A stretch of DNA of 18,000 nucleotides from Candidatus Omnitrophota bacterium (GTDB lineage: Bacteria > Verrucomicrobiota > Verrucomicrobiia > Limisphaerales > UBA1319): assembly GCA_023473405.1 (NCBI GenBank), contig JAMCZD010000470.1, positions 1-18,000 on the forward strand, written 5' to 3'. The translations under genes were made by a program, and so were the position numbers. The notes under the pieces are model-generated. The model saw only the letters and a program-made list of their open reading frames with translations. It was not told the DNA's origin and searched no databases. Shown here piece after piece: positions 14,373 through 18,000 of the stretch (positions within the stretch are counted from its first letter, which is position 1; each line of letters begins with the position of its first letter).

Positions 14373-14978
14373 ATGAAAAAGCATGTGGGAATTCAAGTAC
14401 TGATGGCCGGTGTGATCCTGCCGATTATTTCGGGTTGCATGAGCTATCCTATTTCCAAAGCAGTCCGGAAGGAGGCCAAGGATATAACACTAAGCCAGGT
14501 CATCGTGAATCCGAAAGCATACCAGGGGACAGTGGTAATCTGGGGAGGCAGGATCATCAAGACCGTTAACGAGACAAACGGCGGAGCCATTTACGCCTTG
14601 GAAACCCCTTTGAATCGCTACGAGCAACCCGTTCCGCGCAGGGGGTCCAAAGGGCGATTCATTGCCCGGAGCAGCGGCTTTCTCGATCCCCAACTGTACC
14701 GGCCCGGACGTTTGATCACGGTTGCCGGGCGGATCAGTGGTGTGAAAGTCGAGCCGATAGACAAGGTTGAGTATGGCTATCCAAAACTCCAAATCCTCGA
14801 AATAACGCTCTGGTCCCAGCGTGTAATCCCATATTACTACTACTATCCGCCGCCGGGGTGGGATTGGGACTGGGATATGGGGTGGGATGGAGACTGGGGT
14901 TGGGGCTATGGCTGGGGCTGGCCTTACCCGTATTGGCATTATCACCTCCGGTGGTATCATCGCTATGATTTGGACTAA
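14373..14978 (+). CDS. Slp-like outer membrane lipoprotein with Trp/Asp/Gly-rich tail
   Basis: The 201-residue protein has a lipoprotein signal peptide with 'ISGC' (19-22); C22 is the likely lipidated residue. Residues about 30-150 resemble the Slp (starvation-inducible lipoprotein) family: 'SQVIVNPKAYQGTVVIWGGRIIKT' (41-64), 'IYALETPLNRYEQP' (73-86), 'GRFIARSSGFLDPQLYRPGRLITVAGRISG' (94-123), and 'YGYPKLQILEITLW' (134-147). The tail from 154 is extreme in composition: five Tyr, then alternating Trp, Asp and Gly, then Trp, Tyr and His. This may bind metals, peptidoglycan or carbohydrate, which is speculation. The ATG at 14373 follows GAGGAG by 10 bases, one of the few good ribosome-binding sites here. 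The next gene starts 90 bases after the stop and is likely functionally related. Confidence 0.85.
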   Translation: MKKHVGIQVLMAGVILPIISGCMSYPISKAVRKEAKDITLSQVIVNPKAYQGTVVIWGGRIIKTVNETNGGAIYALETPLNRYEQPVPRRGSKGRFIARSSGFLDPQLYRPGRLITVAGRISGVKVEPIDKVEYGYPKLQILEITLWSQRVIPYYYYYPPPGWDWDWDMGWDGDWGWGYGWGWPYPYWHYHLRWYHRYDLD

Positions 14979-15067
14979 CCAGAAGGGCTGCCTTCACCGG
15001 CGCCCCTTGAATCGGCGGATTACAAAACTGAAAATGATCGGTTAATGGAAATGGAAAGGAACCTAAC

Positions 15068-16039
15068 ATGAAAAGTATTGCAAACGTTCTCGCGACGGCG
15101 GCCATGGCCGGATTCGTTGCCTTGCCCGCCGCCATCGCGCAAAGCGATCCTCAAACGGATGACAGCAGACCCGAACCCATGCTTGGCAGGATATATAATC
15201 CTCAAACCGTGGAAACCGTTAAAGGCGAAGTTGTGAAGGTGGAACGAGTAACCTCAAAAAGCGGCATGGGCTTCGGAATTCATCTCCTGGTCAAGACTTC
15301 AAAAGAAACTCTCCCTGTCTTCCTGGGGCCGGCTTGGTTTATTGACCACCAGGAAACGCGGATCAAGCCCGGTGATGAGGTCGCAATCAAAGGCTCGTGC
15401 GTCACTTATCAAGGCCAGCCCGCTATCGTTGCCGCCGTGGTAACCAAGGGAGACGAAATTCTCCGCCTCCGCAATGACCAGGGGTATCCCGCATGGGCCG
15501 GTTGGCGGCCAGCCTCCGGTCCGAGAGAAGGCGCACCCATGATGGGCCGCCAGGGCATGATGGGCGGTGGAGGCATGATGGGCCGCCAGGGCATGATGGG
15601 CGGCGGGCCGGGGATGGCGCCGCAAAGGCAATGGTCCATGCCCCGCGAGCAGGAGATGAAGAGAAACGTTCAGGAGATGATGGCTGATCATAAAAGAATG
15701 CTCAGGCGTTTGAGGGCCATGGAAGACAGGTTGGACGACTTGGTTGACCGCATGAACGAGGCCCAGGGCGAGGCCAAAGTAGATGCCATGGCTGACGTCG
15801 TCAATGAACTGGTCAAGGAGCACGAGCGGGTGCTCAACCACTTTGCCGCGATGCAGGAAAGTATGATTACACATATGCAAAAGATGCATGAGATGCGGGA
15901 AATGGAGCATGGATGGAGCGGCCGCGAAGAGTGGAATGGGCGCGAAAAATGGAACGAACCCAAAAAATCGAACGGCGGCAAAAAACGGGATGCGCCCGAA
16001 CAACAACCGTCCGAGGATTCTGAGTCCGGCGAGGAATAA
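15068..16039 (+). CDS. Secreted OB-fold-like protein with Met-rich coiled coil
   Basis: The 323-residue protein has a Sec signal peptide (1-24, 'ALPAAIAQ'). Residues about 45-135 form a small beta domain ('VETVKGEVVKVERV', 'GIHLLVKTSKETLPVFLGPAWFIDHQETRIKPGDEVAIKGSCVTYQGQPAIVAAVVTKG' in part) of the OB-fold kind, often labelled DNA-binding protein, though an exported one more likely binds something else. Residues 157-180 are two 12-residue repeats of 'MMGRQGMMGGGG' type. A charged helical region (190-282) has many Met and His ('ITHMQKMHEMREMEHGW'), suggesting a coiled coil with possible metal binding. The C-terminus is hydrophilic and acidic, with two 'GREEWN/GREKWN' copies. AAGGAA before the ATG at 15068 fits a ribosome-binding site. 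It probably works with the upstream lipoprotein in the envelope. Confidence 0.82.
   Translation: MKSIANVLATAAMAGFVALPAAIAQSDPQTDDSRPEPMLGRIYNPQTVETVKGEVVKVERVTSKSGMGFGIHLLVKTSKETLPVFLGPAWFIDHQETRIKPGDEVAIKGSCVTYQGQPAIVAAVVTKGDEILRLRNDQGYPAWAGWRPASGPREGAPMMGRQGMMGGGGMMGRQGMMGGGPGMAPQRQWSMPREQEMKRNVQEMMADHKRMLRRLRAMEDRLDDLVDRMNEAQGEAKVDAMADVVNELVKEHERVLNHFAAMQESMITHMQKMHEMREMEHGWSGREEWNGREKWNEPKKSNGGKKRDAPEQQPSEDSESGEE
15539..15610 (+). repeat. 36-base tandem repeat, two copies, in frame
   Basis: Copies at 15539-15574 and 15575-15610 begin ATGATGGGCCGCCAGGGC and differ only near their ends. Each encodes Met-Met-Gly-Arg-Gln-Gly-Met-Met-Gly-Gly-Gly-Gly or a close variant, and each is itself two half-units. 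The near identity at DNA level suggests recent slippage or duplication, so copy number may vary between strains. Confidence 0.85.
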
Positions 16040-16288
16040 GGACTTTGAAACATATCGAACCAAGGGCTGGTGATTCCTCGTCCGCCAGGGTGCATCCAGC
16101 CCCTGAGCGTAGACCAATCGTCCTTGACCGGTTAGTCACTTGCAGTGGACAAGAAGACTGGCGATTTGGCCTACGCGAGTCATCGCAGTTTCCTTGACCG
16201 CATCAAGGCGCCTCTGCACTCTCACGCCGGCGCAATCTAATAGTTTATCTCCAAGAAAATCGGGAAAGTGATCGCGAACAGTGATTCT
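16040..16288. other. Convergent intergenic region
   Basis: This lies between the OB-fold-like gene (plus) and the PfkB kinase (minus). GGGCTGG (16064-16070) and CCAGCCC (16096-16102) form a 7-base-pair stem with a 25-base loop, without a T tract. The 10-mer TCCTTGACCG occurs twice exactly 70 bases apart (16121-16130 and 16191-16200). A GTG-started open frame at 16145-16240 encodes 31 residues (VDKKTGDLAYASHRSFLDR at its start) with G/C-biased third positions. It has no recognised similarity and no good start signal, so it is only a possible small gene or remnant. Confidence 0.35.
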
Positions 16289-17242
16289 TCATTTGCCCTT
16301 TTCCAGCAGAGCTTCAAACGAGGGTATGTCCACCGCGCCGCCAACGTGCGCGATGCACGCCGCGGCCGCTTCGCTCCCAATGATTGCCGATTCGGGCTCC
16401 GAAAGGCCGTGGATGAGCCCTGCGATAACGCCTGCGTCGAAGCAGTCACCCGCCCCGGTGGTGTCCACGACCTGTTTCGTCCTCGATGGAATTGTCCAGG
16501 TCTTATTTCCGCAGGAAACCAGGCAGCCTTGATGGCCCATCTTTAGATACACCCTGGAAACGCCCTTGTCGTGAAGCAAGCCGACCATGGCCGCGGGGCT
16601 CAGACCCGGGTAAATGGCCAGCAGATCGTCGAAGCTTGGGAAAAAATAGTCCACGTGGGACAGGACTTCCTCCAGGGTCCGCCGATCGGGTCCCAGGCCC
16701 CAACACTCGTCGAGCATTGTAACCACACCCTGTTGTTTGGCCTTCGCCAGGATTTGCGCCGCAGGTTTTCCATCCAGACGCGGCTTTACCCAGAAGTCCT
16801 GGTAGAAAAGGTAATCCGCCGCCAGCAAGGCCTTCTCATCCAGGTCGCCCGGACAAAAGGTCAGGTTCGCCCCCGGCGTATGGATAAAGGTGCGGTTGCC
16901 GTCCGGATGAATCCCGACGAAGGTGAACGGCGTGCTGTCGCTGTTGGACACGACAATAGGGGAAGTATCAACGCCAACCCGCTCCAGTTCGCGCACAAGA
17001 AAAGCGCCGTTCGAATCCTGGCCGACCTTGGAAAAAACCGATACGCGCATGCCCATCTGGGCAAGGGCCGATCCGCTGTTGGCAGCGCCGCCCCCGGGCA
17101 TGAACCGCACCGACTCGGTAACCACCTGCGTCTTGATGCGCGGCACTGGATATTCGGACAGCGGACCGCTTAGCGCGTCCACCACCAAGACACCGAGACA
17201 ATGAACCTTTTTCACGCAACCGTGATCCCGCGGTGCGCCCAT
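16289..17242 (-). CDS. PfkB-family carbohydrate kinase
   Basis: The 317-residue cytoplasmic kinase belongs to the PfkB/ribokinase family, which phosphorylates sugars, sugar phosphates or nucleosides with ATP. 'FMPGGGAANSGSALAQMGMRVSVFSKVGQD' (47-76) is the first family signature region, with the substrate-site Gly-Gly and Asn. 'HPDGNRTFIHTPGAN' (112-126) follows. 'DTTGAGDCFDAGVIAGLIHG' (260-279) is the second signature, with D266 the likely catalytic base. ATG 17242 is 5 bases after the stop of the aldolase gene. GTG 17215 ('VKKVHCLGVLVVDAL') is an alternative. The frame runs further upstream, but that overlaps the aldolase. The tight spacing suggests a kinase-aldolase pathway, for example ketose-1-phosphate or tagatose/fructose-type breakdown. 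The exact sugar is unknown. Confidence 0.92.
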   Translation of the reverse strand: MGAPRDHGCVKKVHCLGVLVVDALSGPLSEYPVPRIKTQVVTESVRFMPGGGAANSGSALAQMGMRVSVFSKVGQDSNGAFLVRELERVGVDTSPIVVSNSDSTPFTFVGIHPDGNRTFIHTPGANLTFCPGDLDEKALLAADYLFYQDFWVKPRLDGKPAAQILAKAKQQGVVTMLDECWGLGPDRRTLEEVLSHVDYFFPSFDDLLAIYPGLSPAAMVGLLHDKGVSRVYLKMGHQGCLVSCGNKTWTIPSRTKQVVDTTGAGDCFDAGVIAGLIHGLSEPESAIIGSEAAAACIAHVGGAVDIPSFEALLEKGK

Positions 17243-17247
17243 CGGTT

Positions 17248-18000
17248 TCACGCCATGCCGGCGGCGCCGAGCCGTCGAATCCATTTCTCCAATACCGGTG
17301 CCATGGTTTGCTTGGCTACAGCCAGGGCGCCCGGCGTCCATTTGTTTTCGCCGACGTTCCATTGGCGTTGGAGTGACTCGCGAAAGGTGTGGATGAGTTC
17401 GCTGGCGACATTGACCTTGGCCATGCCCAGGGCAATGGCCTTATTCAAATCGTCGTCCGGCGTGCCTGATCCGCCGTGCAACACCAGCGGGACATTCACC
17501 CGGTCCCGAATCGCCTTCAAGCGGGCGAAATCAAATTGTGGCAGCCTGGTATACAAGCCATGAGCGTTGCCGATCGATACCGCGAGCGCATCCACTCCCG
17601 TAGCCTCGACATACGCCTTTGCCTCCTCCGGGTCCGTCAAAGTCGAAGCACCGCCGCCCTCGATGCTGGTCTGGTCAACCTTGCCCACCGATCCTATCTC
17701 GCCTTCAACGGTTGCACCATGCGGACGCGCCATGCTCACTACATGCCGCAAGGCCTCCGCATTTTCATTGAAAGGCCGGGTCGAGAAATCAAGCATCACC
17801 GAGCTAAAGCCGGCGGACAGACATTCCTGGACTTGCGGGAGTGAATCTCCATGGTCGAGGTGCAGCGCTGCGGGAATGGAGAAGGGTTTGGCCAGGGCAC
17901 GCGCAATCGCCCCCATAACCGCCGGCGGCAGCAACGGAAATTCTCCCGGACCACACATCAGAATAACCGGCGAATTCAAACGGGTTGACGCCTCGAGTAC
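17248..18000 (-). CDS. Class II ketose-bisphosphate aldolase, N-terminus outside window
   Basis: This is the C-terminal part (about 250 residues) of a zinc-dependent class II aldolase of the fructose/tagatose-bisphosphate type, which splits ketose bisphosphates into glyceraldehyde phosphate or dihydroxyacetone phosphate products. The frame is open to the window edge, so the gene continues beyond 18000. The TTG at 17979 is not the start, because homology ('VLEASTRLNSPVIL') begins before it. Motifs are 'HLDHGDS' (active-site Asp and Zn-binding His), 'SSVMLDFSTRPF', 'VEGEIGSVG', 'SIGNAHGLYT' (Zn-binding His), 'LVLHGGSGTPDDDL' (Zn-binding His) and 'KVNVASEL' (phosphate site). It precedes the PfkB kinase by 5 bases and is probably co-transcribed with it. 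No promoter is visible in the window. Confidence 0.93.
   Translation of the reverse strand, partial: VLEASTRLNSPVILMCGPGEFPLLPPAVMGAIARALAKPFSIPAALHLDHGDSLPQVQECLSAGFSSVMLDFSTRPFNENAEALRHVVSMARPHGATVEGEIGSVGKVDQTSIEGGGASTLTDPEEAKAYVEATGVDALAVSIGNAHGLYTRLPQFDFARLKAIRDRVNVPLVLHGGSGTPDDDLNKAIALGMAKVNVASELIHTFRESLQRQWNVGENKWTPGALAVAKQTMAPVLEKWIRRLGAAGMA

Noticed and set aside
15539..15610. CRISPR-like direct repeats
   Set aside because: Two tandem 36-base copies lie in frame inside a gene with no spacers; this is a coding tandem repeat.
17243..17362. N-terminal extension of the PfkB kinase
   Set aside because: It overlaps the aldolase C-terminus in another frame and is Arg-rich without family similarity.

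Overview
The window reads as chromosome of a moderately G+C-rich, Gram-negative bacterium, most likely a Verrucomicrobiota member near Pedosphaera/Limisphaerales. The pointers are a membrane-anchored HEAT-repeat protein with the 'EPVYQGK..S.WL' linker, a secreted Cys-type sulfatase beside a Tat-type SMP-30 lactonase, plant-like acetolactate synthase motifs, weak or absent Shine-Dalgarno sequences, and an uncharacterised 215-residue protein of a kind I associate with this group. The placement rests on recalled family resemblance; no search was run. I see no tRNA, rRNA, CRISPR array, phage gene or insertion sequence.

Layout. 1-1.75 kb: HEAT-repeat protein and an NAD(P)H:quinone-reductase-like flavoprotein. 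1.9-5.1 kb: a decaying region with a DUF4143-type AAA ATPase broken by one frameshift, abutting the remains of a GH38 alpha-mannosidase (5' end lost, frameshift, internal deletion). 5.27-7.75 kb (minus): SMP-30 lactonase followed by a sulfatase. 7.95-10.47 kb (plus, divergent): sugar-acid-type MFS transporter and an NHL beta-propeller protein. These four genes look like one carbohydrate-use locus. 10.45-12.48 kb: acetolactate synthase large subunit (ilvB) behind a leader with a branched-chain leader peptide, antiterminator and intrinsic terminator. 12.6-14.0 kb: the 215-residue protein, convergent with a DUF1614 membrane protein across a long shared hairpin. 14.2-16.0 kb: a structured untranslated region, an Slp-like lipoprotein and a Met-rich OB-fold-like secreted protein. 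16.29-18.0 kb (minus): a class II aldolase (cut by the window edge) followed by a PfkB-family sugar kinase, probably one operon.

The most interesting element is the ilvB leader (about 10448-10608). A GTG-started 17-codon ORF contains the run Leu-Leu-Val-Val-Ile-Val. Its RNA can form the classical 1:2, 2:3 and 3:4 pairings, with the last one followed by six T residues. This is the layout of a ribosome-mediated transcription attenuator responding to branched-chain aminoacyl-tRNA. The second candidate is a four-stem fold in the 5' region of the Slp-like gene (14198-14354).
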